Source: Rhodobiaceae bacterium
GTDB taxonomy: Bacteria > Pseudomonadota > Alphaproteobacteria > Puniceispirillales > Puniceispirillaceae
DNA length: 44,833 nucleotides
Reading direction: 5' to 3'
Assembly: GCA_018624035.1 (NCBI GenBank)
Contig: JAAZUU010000004.1
Coordinates: forward strand, 1 to 44,833
The translations under genes were made by a program, and so were the position numbers. Under the pieces are notes generated by a model. That model ran no database searches, was not told the origin of the DNA, and saw nothing but the letters and a program-made list of their open reading frames with translations. Of this stretch, positions 9,957 to 19,104 are shown in pieces (positions within the stretch are counted from its first letter, which is position 1; every line of letters begins with the position of its first letter).

Positions 9957-11978
9957 ATGAACGAAATGACCGGCAATGGTATGGCTGTCGAAGAGGCAAC
10001 AGGCGGCACCGCCGCCCGCGCGCGTCTTCAATCCATCATCGCGATGCAGATGGATGGCAGAGTTCAGGAGGCGCATGACGCCTATGTCAGCTATTTTGAG
10101 CAGCATGAAATCGACTATCCAGCACTGAACATGTTCGGGATCTGCTGCATGGCGCTCGGCCGGTTTGACAAGGCCAGCGGCCTGTTCGAGCACATTGTGC
10201 AGAATGCACCGATGATCGACGAGGCAGCTCTCTATCTTGCGGAATGTCATATTGAGCTGTCCGATGCTGATGCCGCGCTTGCTGTTCTTCAACCGGTTTG
10301 CAAAGGCGCAGCCGATGATCACAAGCCGCATCTTCTTGCGGCTCGCGCGCATATCCTGAAAGACAACAAGGCGGCAGCCATCGACTGTTTGGAGACGGCG
10401 GGAAGACTTGCATCAGAGGCCACCGATATTCTGCTGCTGTTGGCGACGCTTCATTTGGCGTGTCACAATACCGAGGCAGCGCTGGAGATCTATGGCCGCA
10501 TTCTTTTTGATGATCCGCAGAATATCGATGCGCTTCTCGGTCAGAGTGATGCTCTGATTGAAGATGGTTGTTGGGAGGAGATTCTGGTAAATTCGGATCT
10601 TGTGCTTGAGCAACAACCTGAGCATCAACGGGCCCGTTATTTACATTGTTCAGCTCTTTCGAAATTGAAAAAATTTGATCTGATGCTGATTTCTGCAAAA
10701 GCCATGGCCCTAACGGCTCCTGAAAGCCCGCTAACTTTGGAAAAATTGGCGGAAGCATACCTCGAGACTGGTGACAACCATTCGGCTTTGCTGTGTGCAA
10801 AAAACCTTCTCGAACAACAGCCACGATCGGGATTCGCCCACAAGGTGGCTGCGTCAGCCTTCTTTCGCCTTGGGAAATATAAAGATGCCCTCGAGTCTAA
10901 CTCGACCTTGTTAAGGTACTTTCCAAATGACATCCAAGCGATGGAAAACTTAGCTGTAGTCTTAGACCGTTTGAACCGAACGGACGAAGCTTTGGAGGCT
11001 TTTGATCGAGTTCTTGCGAAGTGCCCAGACAGGAAATCTGCCAAATTCAACAAATCGATCAGTTTGTTATTGAAAGGAGAACTGAAAGAAGGCCTCCGGC
11101 TATATGAGAACCGATTCGATCCAACAAAGGACATGGTTCCATTTTACCTCGGTGATGAACCGATTTGGGATGGCAGGGAGGCTATCGAAAGTAAGCACCT
11201 CCTGATACATCCAGAACAAGGTCTTGGTGACACGCTTATGTGCTGTCGCTTTATCAAACACCTTGAAGATTGCAATGCGAACCTCACATTCGCTGTGCAA
11301 CCAGCGCTAGCAAGCGTTATGGAAACTCTAGAAAGCAGCGCAGAAATCATCAAAGTGGGAGAGGATATCAATCACATCGATCTACATGTTCCCCTAATGA
11401 GTCTGGCTCACCTGACCTATGAAAAATGGGCTCACGGTTCGGTTGCTGACGCCTACCTAGATGTTCCAAAAGATGTTCAAAGTATCTGGATGGATAGATT
11501 AGGAAAAAAAAGTAAATTTCGTGTGGGATTTGCATGTAGTGGTAATCCAAAGCATTCCAATGACGCCGGTCGCAGCATTAATATGAGAACCTTTTTGGAT
11601 TCGCTGCCACAGGGCCCAGAATATCATTTGTTGCAAAAGGATCTTCGTGACACTGACTTGGCGGCGCTTAGGCGTTATTCAGAAGTCATCCGCCACGATC
11701 GTGAAATTTCAGATTTCGCTGATACTGCAGCGCTTTGCTCAAACATGGACCTTATAGTCAGCGTGGACACTAGTATCGCTCACCTCGCAGGCGCCCTAGG
11801 CAAGCGGACATTTTTGATGCTGGCCTGGTGGCCAGATTGGCGCTGGGGACTAAAGCGTCACTCAAACCTTTGGTATTCCAACATGGTATCTCTTCGGCAG
11901 CAGACAGCTGGTGACTGGAGTCATCTTCTTAGTCAGCTGAATATCAAAATCCGAGATGAGATGGGGAAGACCCTTTAA
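9957..11978 (+). CDS. TPR-repeat protein with C-terminal glycosyltransferase-like domain
   Basis: Repeated TPR-like units (ALNMFGICCMALGRFDKASGLFEHIVQNAP, AMENLAVVLDRLNRTDEALEAFDRVLAKCPDR), then LLIHPEQGLGDTLMCCRFIKHLE...DLIVSVDTSIAHLAGALGKRTFLMLAWWPDWRWG typical of TPR-GT proteins. ORF-track start at 9906 lies inside the promoter; ATG 9957 preferred. Confidence 0.82.
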   Translation: MNEMTGNGMAVEEATGGTAARARLQSIIAMQMDGRVQEAHDAYVSYFEQHEIDYPALNMFGICCMALGRFDKASGLFEHIVQNAPMIDEAALYLAECHIELSDADAALAVLQPVCKGAADDHKPHLLAARAHILKDNKAAAIDCLETAGRLASEATDILLLLATLHLACHNTEAALEIYGRILFDDPQNIDALLGQSDALIEDGCWEEILVNSDLVLEQQPEHQRARYLHCSALSKLKKFDLMLISAKAMALTAPESPLTLEKLAEAYLETGDNHSALLCAKNLLEQQPRSGFAHKVAASAFFRLGKYKDALESNSTLLRYFPNDIQAMENLAVVLDRLNRTDEALEAFDRVLAKCPDRKSAKFNKSISLLLKGELKEGLRLYENRFDPTKDMVPFYLGDEPIWDGREAIESKHLLIHPEQGLGDTLMCCRFIKHLEDCNANLTFAVQPALASVMETLESSAEIIKVGEDINHIDLHVPLMSLAHLTYEKWAHGSVADAYLDVPKDVQSIWMDRLGKKSKFRVGFACSGNPKHSNDAGRSINMRTFLDSLPQGPEYHLLQKDLRDTDLAALRRYSEVIRHDREISDFADTAALCSNMDLIVSVDTSIAHLAGALGKRTFLMLAWWPDWRWGLKRHSNLWYSNMVSLRQQTAGDWSHLLSQLNIKIRDEMGKTL

Positions 11979-12023
11979 TCAAATGTAATTTGACCATCTG
12001 TTGAAAATACAAATGGGAAATAA

Positions 12024-12051
12024 AAAGGGCCCACAGTTGCATGGGCCCTTT
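12024..12051. terminator. Bidirectional terminator hairpin between the convergent TPR-GT gene and flagellin
   Basis: AAAGGGCCCA-CAGTTGCA-TGGGCCCTTT. Confidence 0.85.
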
Positions 12052-12071
12052 CGCTTTCGATATCGGGCTTA

Positions 12072-12899
12072 TTAACCCTGGATCAAAGACAGAATAGTCT
12101 GCTTTGAAGCGTTGGCCTGCGCAAGCATCGAAGTGGCAGCCTGCTGGAGGATCTGTGACTTCGCAAGCTCGGTGGTCTCGGCTGCGTAATCGGCATCCTC
12201 AATACGGCCAAGGCTAGCTTTCACAGACTCTGCGTTAGTCGCCAGATTAGACATGACATGATCAAGACGGTTCGAGTTAGCGCCATATTCTGCACGATAT
12301 CCTGCAATGTCTGCGATTGCATCGTTTACCAAGGAGATGAATGCGGTAAAGCTCCCTTGATTTGTAAGCTTTGCTACCTCGGTGGATCCTACGGACAAAG
12401 TATTTGCCAAGATTGCCGTCGTGGCAACGGTAAGCGTTTCAGATTTTTCGTCACCAATCTGGAAAACGAAGGTGCTTGCCCCCGAAATCAGTGTGTTGCC
12501 AGCCCACTTGGTCTGGTTCTTGATGGCATCGATTTCTTCATGCAGTTCTGTCAGTTCCTTGCGAATGTTGGTGCGGTCGGCGGTGCCGTTTGTATCGTTG
12601 GCGCCTTGGACAGCCAGTTCGCGCATCCTTTGCAGAATGTTCTGGATTTCGCTGTGGGAGCTCTCAATCGTGTTGATCATCGCCTGGGCGTCGGCAGCAT
12701 TCCGAGCTGCCATGTCGAGGCCGCGGGCCTCTGAAGTCAGGCGTGAGGCAATGGCTAAACCAGCCGAGTCATCAGCGGCGCTGTTGATGCGCTTGCCTGA
12801 AGACAGACGGGCCATGGATACATCCATTGCTGAGTTGACGGTGGAGGCTGCCTTGCTTGCGGCAAGCGCCCCGATGTTGGTTGCTACTGAAAGAGCCAT
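12072..12899 (-). CDS. Flagellin (single, short, 275 aa)
   Basis: MALSVATNIGALAASKAASTVNSAMDVSMARLSSGKRINSAADDSAGLAIASRLTSEARGLDMAARNAADAQAMINTIE...ILQQAATSMLAQANASKQTILSLIQG. ORF-track start 12998 is upstream of the canonical MALS start. Confidence 0.96.
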   Translation of the reverse strand: MALSVATNIGALAASKAASTVNSAMDVSMARLSSGKRINSAADDSAGLAIASRLTSEARGLDMAARNAADAQAMINTIESSHSEIQNILQRMRELAVQGANDTNGTADRTNIRKELTELHEEIDAIKNQTKWAGNTLISGASTFVFQIGDEKSETLTVATTAILANTLSVGSTEVAKLTNQGSFTAFISLVNDAIADIAGYRAEYGANSNRLDHVMSNLATNAESVKASLGRIEDADYAAETTELAKSQILQQAATSMLAQANASKQTILSLIQG

Positions 12900-12926
12900 T
12901 TCTTTCTCCTGTGTTGCACCGCTTCG

Positions 12927-12942
12927 AGCGGTTCGTTTGCCA
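12927..12942 (-). promoter_or_regulatory. Weak sigma54-type candidate upstream of flagellin
   Basis: Reverse strand TTGGCAAACGAACCGC: GG-N10-GC with TGGCA at -24 but CCGCT instead of TTGCT at -12. Confidence 0.35.
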
Positions 12943-13074
12943 AGCGGCCCAACAGTGGTTGAATGAGCCTGTTCACAGGAGTTAACGACACCTGGCAAAA
13001 AATATTAGATAAAAAACGTCAAATGCCTAATCCACTGAAATCAATATGGGAATTTAGGATTTAATAATGTCAAT

Positions 13075-13626
13075 TTGCTTGAAACCTTGGAAAATTATAG
13101 CTATTTAGAAAACGTAAGGAGTAACCAGAGGTCAATTGTTGTGTTCTGTCCGTCATGGATATTTGATATATCGGTCGCGCGTGTGGCTCAGGAGTTTCTG
13201 AGTGCAGAGGTTCCTCTGGAAGCCGTGGCAGCTAAATACGCCAATGGTCTCAGTGAAAAATACACCGCGATTACAACGGAAGAGATGGCTGAGAGTGCGC
13301 AACTCATCCTGGAGTTCCTGGCCGAGGTCGAGGCAGGCGAGAGCGCCGTACCTTTCATCAACGAGTTCTGCTATTTCCGCCTCTATTTTGCAAAGGTCGG
13401 TGTTCCGCGAAAGATGAAACCGATGTTTGGCTCGATCGAGGATCCAGTCAAGCAGAAGGAATATTCGGGCGAGCTGATGATCAAGGCGTTCCGCACCCAC
13501 ACCTTCAATGTACGTGGGAATCCTGAAATCGCGGCGCCGGCAGGCTGGAAGCTTGAGGATGACCAGAACCTTGCCGAATTCGGCGAACTGGTCAGGAAAC
13601 AGTCGAGCCTTCTTGACTCTTTCTAG
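13075..13626 (+). CDS. Hypothetical protein divergent to flagellin (start uncertain)
   Basis: 183 aa frame with TTG start; EKYTAITTEEMAESAQLILEFLAEVEAGESAVPFINEFCYFRLYFAKVGVPRKMKP looks coding; no family recognised. Confidence 0.55.
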   Translation: MLETLENYSYLENVRSNQRSIVVFCPSWIFDISVARVAQEFLSAEVPLEAVAAKYANGLSEKYTAITTEEMAESAQLILEFLAEVEAGESAVPFINEFCYFRLYFAKVGVPRKMKPMFGSIEDPVKQKEYSGELMIKAFRTHTFNVRGNPEIAAPAGWKLEDDQNLAEFGELVRKQSSLLDSF

Positions 13627-13651
13627 GGGCCGCCTCTGGCCGCCGTGCCTA

Positions 13652-15262
13652 TCAGTTCATCGAACCGCGCCACCCATCCATCATCATGTCCAGTGACTCT
13701 TTTGTCCGGTTGAGGCTAGCCACGGCCGCGTCCATGGCGGCGAACTGTGTCACATATTGATCGCGCAGACTGTCCATCTGCTTGCCAAAGTCACTCAATG
13801 CCTTGGTATAATCCGAGATGTCCTCATTGTAGTCTGAGATTCGTTCATCGATATCATTGCCAAAGGCAAGATTTGTCGATGCAAAGCTCTCCAGTTTCTC
13901 AAGGAGGCTGCGCCCCATGCGTACTGTGGTGCTGGCGCCATTGCCATCAAGAGTGATGGCGAGCCCGGACGCGTTGCCTGTGGCGACCGAATAGCGGTTG
14001 TCGGCGAAGGTCATGGAGACGCCATCAATACTTGCCGCAGCGCCGGAAAGCACGAAATTGTAGTTCCCTGCCACATAATCATCGCCTGCAACGGTGCCGC
14101 TGACCATCGTGCTGTCTGTGCTGACCCGGCTGTTAAGGATGGCATTGAAGGAGCCGGGATCAGCCTCATATTGTTCGGCGAATGTTGTGCTATTCAGGCT
14201 CAGGCTGCCGTCACGGTTGGTCAATATGCCGTAATTCGCCAGATAGACTGATCCCGGCCCGAAGCCGACAATGGCTTCATTGGTCAGGTCTGTGATCTGA
14301 CGGAGCATCGAGCGGACCAGCGGGTCACCTGCGAGGTCACCGGGTTCTTTAGTTTCATTGCCGCGGGCGGATTTCGATCTCAGCAGCATGACGAGACTGT
14401 TGAGTTCGGCAACGAATCCCTGCGCCGCGGTCAGCGCGGTATCGGTATCAAAGCTGGCTGAAATCGTTTCTGCACTGCTTGTCGTTGAATTAAGGGTAAG
14501 GGTCACACCGTTGATTACATCGGTGATGCTGTTGCTGCTGCGGGTCACAGCAACGCCGTCGATTGTCAGACTGGCATTGCTGGCTGCGGCTCTCTCTTTC
14601 GATGCGTCATAGCTCGAATAGGCAAGAAGATCGAGGCTGTCACTGGCGTTATCCTCGGTCACAGTGATCTGCATAGCGTTGGCTGCGCCGTCACTCGACT
14701 TCAGCATCAAATAGTAGCTGTCATCCTTTTCCTTCACCACCGAAGCTGTCACGCCGATAGCGGCCTCATTGATGCTCGCGGCGATACCCTCAGGGGTATC
14801 GTTGCCGCTGGAAATCGTGACATTGCTCGTGGTGCCATTGCCGGTAAAGCTGCCACCTGACCATGTGCCAAAATTGAAAGTCAGAGTGCCGGTGCCAATA
14901 GACTGGTCAGCTGAGTTGAAATCGGCAAAGGCAAGAACTTGTGCGTTAGCAAGACTGCTGACAGCGATGTCATGGGAAAACGCTGTGGCATTATCTGGAT
15001 CGCTGATCGAGGCTGTGACCGCGGTGCCGTTGCTGCCGACAGTTATGCCGTTTACACCACTATACAGTGCCATATTGGTCTGAAATGTGGACAGCGCATT
15101 CTTGATTTCCGAAAAGCCCGAAGTCTGGCTCTCGCGCTCGGTAATGTTGCCGTTGATGACCTTTTCACGTGGCACCCGGCGGGCATTTACGATGGCGTCG
15201 ACAATCTGGGTGGTGTTCAGACCCGATCCGATGTTTAGCGCCTTGAGATAGTCAGAAGACAT
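13652..15262 (-). CDS. fliD: Flagellar filament cap FliD (HAP2)
   Basis: MSSDYLKALNIGSGLNTTQIVDAIVNARRVPREKVINGNITERESQTSGFSEIKNALSTFQTNM; C-term DYTKALSDFGKQMDSLRDQYVTQFAAMDAAVASLNRTKESLDMMM. Confidence 0.92.
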   Translation of the reverse strand: MSSDYLKALNIGSGLNTTQIVDAIVNARRVPREKVINGNITERESQTSGFSEIKNALSTFQTNMALYSGVNGITVGSNGTAVTASISDPDNATAFSHDIAVSSLANAQVLAFADFNSADQSIGTGTLTFNFGTWSGGSFTGNGTTSNVTISSGNDTPEGIAASINEAAIGVTASVVKEKDDSYYLMLKSSDGAANAMQITVTEDNASDSLDLLAYSSYDASKERAAASNASLTIDGVAVTRSSNSITDVINGVTLTLNSTTSSAETISASFDTDTALTAAQGFVAELNSLVMLLRSKSARGNETKEPGDLAGDPLVRSMLRQITDLTNEAIVGFGPGSVYLANYGILTNRDGSLSLNSTTFAEQYEADPGSFNAILNSRVSTDSTMVSGTVAGDDYVAGNYNFVLSGAAASIDGVSMTFADNRYSVATGNASGLAITLDGNGASTTVRMGRSLLEKLESFASTNLAFGNDIDERISDYNEDISDYTKALSDFGKQMDSLRDQYVTQFAAMDAAVASLNRTKESLDMMMDGWRGSMN

Positions 15263-15331
15263 GGGTTCACAATGATCCGTGGTTTGGTCCGGCTCTGTCC
15301 GGCGCCGGTGGCATAAACTACGACATAGCGC

Positions 15332-15347
15332 TGCAAAATTTATGCCG
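15332..15347 (-). promoter_or_regulatory. Putative sigma54 promoter for fliD
   Basis: Reverse strand CGGCATAAATTTTGCA: GG-N10-GC, TTGCA at -12. Confidence 0.75.
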
Positions 15348-15410
15348 TGAAAGAAAAAACATGCACCGGGCTCGATAAAATATTAGCATTATCTGCAAAA
15401 GCGTCAGCGC

Positions 15411-17216
15411 ATGTGGTTCGGCGCACTGCAATCAGGCTGGGCCCATAGCGGGGTGACGTACTATCTCCGAAGAAGGGAGCGGTTAGGGGGTTTGGCTGAT
15501 CACGCCGAAATCAGCGACACGACACGTCGCGCAAAGGTAATCCAGCTGTTGGCCGGTATGGCGGTCGGGCTCGGCTTTGGGCTGGTCATGTCACTTGTCT
15601 CGAACGGGTTTGTAGCCGGGGTGATCTGGCTGACATCACTTCGTGAGTCAGAAATGGCTGCCTGGTTCGGTCTTGACCCTGCCGTTGCAGGTTTCCTACC
15701 GCTGATCTGCCTGTTGGTGGCAGCATTCCTGATCCTCCAGGTTCGCAGATTGTTTGGAATCACCCGGTGGCATGGGCCAGCTGACAGTATTTTTGCCGCG
15801 CATCGCACCGACAATGAACTTGACGTGAAGGCTGGGTTCGGGTCAACGCTGGCAGCCTTGATCTCGGCAGGTGGTGGCGCATCGGTGGGACAGTATGGCC
15901 CGCTGGTGCATTTCGGGGCCACCATGGGGAGTGCGTTCCGCACAATGACAGGCGGCTTGCTGACAACCGATGTATTCATTGGCTGCGGTGTTGCCGGTGC
16001 AATTGCTGCTGGTTTTAACGCGCCGATCGCTGGGGTGGTGTTCGCACATGAGGCTATTCTGCGACATTTCTCGATGCGTGCCATCGCTCCGATTGCGGTT
16101 GCCAGCATCAGCTCCTCTTGGTTCTCACAGCAGATTTTTGGATCTGCCCCGCTGCTGGATTTTGCGGGCATGGCTCTTGATCTGGCAGTTGTGCTGCCGG
16201 CTGCCCTAGTGCTAGGACCAGTGTTCGGGCTGGTTGCCGTGCTGTTCATGGTTTGCATACGTGGCACCCTCCGATTTGCCGCGGGAAGTGGCTGGTCCCC
16301 AACGCGTCTTGTCTTTCTGGCTGCGGGCATTACTGGGTTGGTTGGCATATTTGTTCCTGAGGTGCTTGGCCTTGGCAGTGGCCCTCTTCGCATTATGCTT
16401 GAAGGGGGATACGCCGAGGCGTATCTGCCTGTGCTGTTTGCTGGAAAGCTGCTGCTGACCGCGCTTTGCATCGGGTTCGGCCTTTTTGGTGGCGTGTTTT
16501 CGCCGGCTCTGTTTGTGGGTGCTGCTGCTGGGGCGATTTGTGGCAGAATTGCGACAAATTTGATCGGTGTCGCGGTCGCGCCGGCACTTGCCATATGCGG
16601 CATGGCGGCTGTGGCAAGCGCAGTGATCGGGGCGCCGGTCGCCGGCGTCATTATCATCCTTGAAATGACTATGAATTATGAGCTTGCATTGGCCGCCATG
16701 CTGAGCGTCGTGACATGCAGCATGATCAGCCATCTGCTGTTCGGCCATTCGTTTTTTGATCGCCAACTTCTTGATCGGGGGGTCGATGTCTCGCAGGGAC
16801 GTGGCCATATCGAAATGATGGAAACGCCAGTTCTTGGTATCGTCAGTGACGTTTTTGTCCGCATGGATACTTCTGCAACGCCTGAGGGCGCGGTGAAAGA
16901 GCTTGTCGCGGCGAATCAGTCGGAAGGCTATCTGGTCACTGACGGAAACAGGCTTGTTGGTAAGGTTGCCCTTACGCGGCTTGTTTCTCTGAAAAAGGAC
17001 GCCTCGCTGAAATCTTGTGCGGATTCTGATCCGCTTTCGATCAAGCATGATGCATCGCTGCAACAGGCCATGGAGGTGGCGAGCGGCTTTGTCGGCGAAA
17101 GCATTCCAGTGGTTGACCGCGAGACGGGGCACTTATACGGGGTTGTGACTGAAGCCGATCTGTTTCAACTCTATCTTTCGCTGCAGACGCGCATCACTGA
17201 TCTTGAACGTGCCTAG
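15411..17216 (+). CDS. ClC-family chloride channel/transporter with C-terminal CBS-like domains
   Basis: 601 aa, multi-TM; GGGASVGQYGPLVHFGATMG, FGGVFSPALFVGAAAGAICG, GAPVAGVIIILEMTMNYELALAAML motifs; C-terminal CBS-like region. Confidence 0.9.
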   Translation: MWFGALQSGWAHSGVTYYLRRRERLGGLADHAEISDTTRRAKVIQLLAGMAVGLGFGLVMSLVSNGFVAGVIWLTSLRESEMAAWFGLDPAVAGFLPLICLLVAAFLILQVRRLFGITRWHGPADSIFAAHRTDNELDVKAGFGSTLAALISAGGGASVGQYGPLVHFGATMGSAFRTMTGGLLTTDVFIGCGVAGAIAAGFNAPIAGVVFAHEAILRHFSMRAIAPIAVASISSSWFSQQIFGSAPLLDFAGMALDLAVVLPAALVLGPVFGLVAVLFMVCIRGTLRFAAGSGWSPTRLVFLAAGITGLVGIFVPEVLGLGSGPLRIMLEGGYAEAYLPVLFAGKLLLTALCIGFGLFGGVFSPALFVGAAAGAICGRIATNLIGVAVAPALAICGMAAVASAVIGAPVAGVIIILEMTMNYELALAAMLSVVTCSMISHLLFGHSFFDRQLLDRGVDVSQGRGHIEMMETPVLGIVSDVFVRMDTSATPEGAVKELVAANQSEGYLVTDGNRLVGKVALTRLVSLKKDASLKSCADSDPLSIKHDASLQQAMEVASGFVGESIPVVDRETGHLYGVVTEADLFQLYLSLQTRITDLERA

Positions 17217-17224
17217 CACCTCCC

Positions 17225-18025
17225 TCAGAGAACCGCATTGATATTGGCATCCAGATTTGATGTATATTCGTCAAACAAATCATGACGCTGCATAAAACCA
17301 TCGAATGCGGCACGGTCTTCCTTGGTTAGCGTTGAGATTAGCTGACCCATTACATGAAGCTGCCACCCTCTAACTGGTGAAAGTTTATCTAACAAGCCCG
17401 CGATATTGTTTTTGTGATTTCCAATCAGCATAGCCATCCCATGAAAGCCAAAAGGTAGATCACCAAAGTCGAAATCCCATTCCATGGAATAATTCTGCGC
17501 CATCATCCCTTTTGCGAATTCGACGTTATGCTCGCTCTCAAGATGCTCGCCTAGGGTACGACAAATTAGTTCATCTTCCGGTTGATTTTGCCAGTTAGGC
17601 ACCTTGGTAAGCAGGCTGTGAACAACTTTCATAAGGCGCTTTGACCTAAGGCTGAAGCCGCCGTTACCGATGCGGCGTGTCTTATGATGTGGCCACACAG
17701 CACCTATGTAATCCACTCCGAGAAACTCTGGCCGAAATGCCTTTGGGTTGATCACATGCCCATCCCACTGGATTACCTGAATAAAATCTGTTTCAACATG
17801 TTTCCAGGCTTCAGTAAGGAGGAGCTCGTTGTAGGCCTCAATGCTGGTGATTTTTGGGATCTGGATGAACTTCGTCGCGTCCCAGCCTTCCTCGATGTCG
17901 CTGAATACAATGCGGTTGGTCAGCGGGAATAGATGCTGCGATACGTTAAGTGCATGTTGCGCCATCTGGTGTTGCAAGGAGTCGATAATCAGATAAGAAA
18001 TGCGATCGGCATAGTCGGTCTGCAT
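17225..18025 (-). CDS. DUF5672-like (glycosyltransferase-like) protein
   Basis: VDYIGAVWPHHKTRRIGNGGFSLRSKRLMKVV...QPEDELICRTLGEHLE pattern. Start set at ATG 18025 because the longer ORF start (18079) falls at the sigma54 promoter. Confidence 0.7.
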   Translation of the reverse strand: MQTDYADRISYLIIDSLQHQMAQHALNVSQHLFPLTNRIVFSDIEEGWDATKFIQIPKITSIEAYNELLLTEAWKHVETDFIQVIQWDGHVINPKAFRPEFLGVDYIGAVWPHHKTRRIGNGGFSLRSKRLMKVVHSLLTKVPNWQNQPEDELICRTLGEHLESEHNVEFAKGMMAQNYSMEWDFDFGDLPFGFHGMAMLIGNHKNNIAGLLDKLSPVRGWQLHVMGQLISTLTKEDRAAFDGFMQRHDLFDEYTSNLDANINAVL

Positions 18026-18082
18026 GACATTGGTCCTAATACGATGGCTGCCCGGGTTTGCGCCAACCGGAGCCGTCACTAC

Positions 18083-18098
18083 TGCAAGAATGGTGCCA
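18083..18098 (-). promoter_or_regulatory. Putative sigma54 promoter for the DUF5672-like gene
   Basis: Reverse strand TGGCACCATTCTTGCA: TGGCAC-N5-TTGCA. Confidence 0.85.
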
Positions 18099-18105
18099 GA
18101 CTATG

Positions 18106-19104
18106 TCAGTCGTTGTTTGCCAGATGGAAATCGACAGTCTCTTCAAGCGCCCTGTTGAAGTTGACTTTTGCTACGTTGGGGAAGTGTGATTTAAGGCGAT
18201 TGGTGTCTATAGCGTATCGCCTGTCATGTCCTTTCCGATCACTGACAAACTCGAAGATATCCTCGAACGCCTTTGCTTGATCAGGGCGGCGTTGGTTAAA
18301 AATCTTATGAATGCGCGCCACCAGGTCAAGGTTGGTCAATTCCATGTCGCCGCCGATCAGATAGCTCTGGCCGGGGCTTCCAGCCGCCATAATGGCCTCC
18401 AGATAGGCAACATGCGTATCAACAAATAGCCAGTCGCGGATGTTCTTACCGGTGCCGTAGATCGGAATCTTGTGCTCTTTGGCAAGCGAATTGACGATGG
18501 TCGGAATCAATTTCTCGGCATTCTGCCCAGGGCCGAAATTGTTGGAACAGTTTGTCACCATGGCAGGAAAGCCAAAGGTCCGGTGCGAGGATTTTATGAT
18601 GAAATCCGAGGCAGCCTTGCTGGCTGAATAGGGTGAGCTCGGATGATAGCTGGAAGTTTCGGAAAAGGGTGGGTCCTCTGGCCCCAGATCCCCAAAGACC
18701 TCGTCAGTTGACACATGAAGGAAGCGGAAGTCATCCCTGCCGCCCTGTTCGATATGATTGCGGCAACCCTCCACCATGCTCAGGGTTCCCATGACGTTGG
18801 ACTCATAAAATGCGCGTGGGCCGGAAATAGAGCGATCGACATGGCTCTCCGCGGCAAGGTGATAGACCTGGTGAATGTTGTTGTCCCGAAGGATGGCAGA
18901 CACGAGATCCTGATTGTTGATATCATCGATATAAGTCTTGATGCGAGCCCGCCTGTCGGCAGGAACAAGCGTATCGAAATGGGTCACGCCAAGCGACAGA
19001 TTGTCGATATTGTGGATGAATACATCCGGGTTGCGTGACAGATGCTTCAGAAGCCTAACGCCGATGAAGCCAAGGCCGCCTGTTACAAGAATATGCCGCA
19101 TCAT
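18106..19104 (-). CDS. rmlB: dTDP-glucose 4,6-dehydratase RmlB
   Basis: ILVTGGLGFIGVRLLKHL...HLAAESHVDRSISGP...FLHVSTDEVFGDL...YSASKAASDF...TNCSNNFGPGQNAEKLIPTIV. Confidence 0.93.
   Translation of the reverse strand: MMRHILVTGGLGFIGVRLLKHLSRNPDVFIHNIDNLSLGVTHFDTLVPADRRARIKTYIDDINNQDLVSAILRDNNIHQVYHLAAESHVDRSISGPRAFYESNVMGTLSMVEGCRNHIEQGGRDDFRFLHVSTDEVFGDLGPEDPPFSETSSYHPSSPYSASKAASDFIIKSSHRTFGFPAMVTNCSNNFGPGQNAEKLIPTIVNSLAKEHKIPIYGTGKNIRDWLFVDTHVAYLEAIMAAGSPGQSYLIGGDMELTNLDLVARIHKIFNQRRPDQAKAFEDIFEFVSDRKGHDRRYAIDTNRLKSHFPNVAKVNFNRALEETVDFHLANND

Noticed and set aside
12900-12998. N-terminal extension of the flagellin ORF
   Set aside because: Canonical flagellin start MALSVATNIGALAA at 12899 preceded by an SD-like sequence; the extension is leader DNA.
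15500-16657. 385-aa minus-strand ORF antisense to the ClC gene
   Set aside because: Low-complexity Ala/Pro/Ser composition; the plus strand carries clear ClC motifs.
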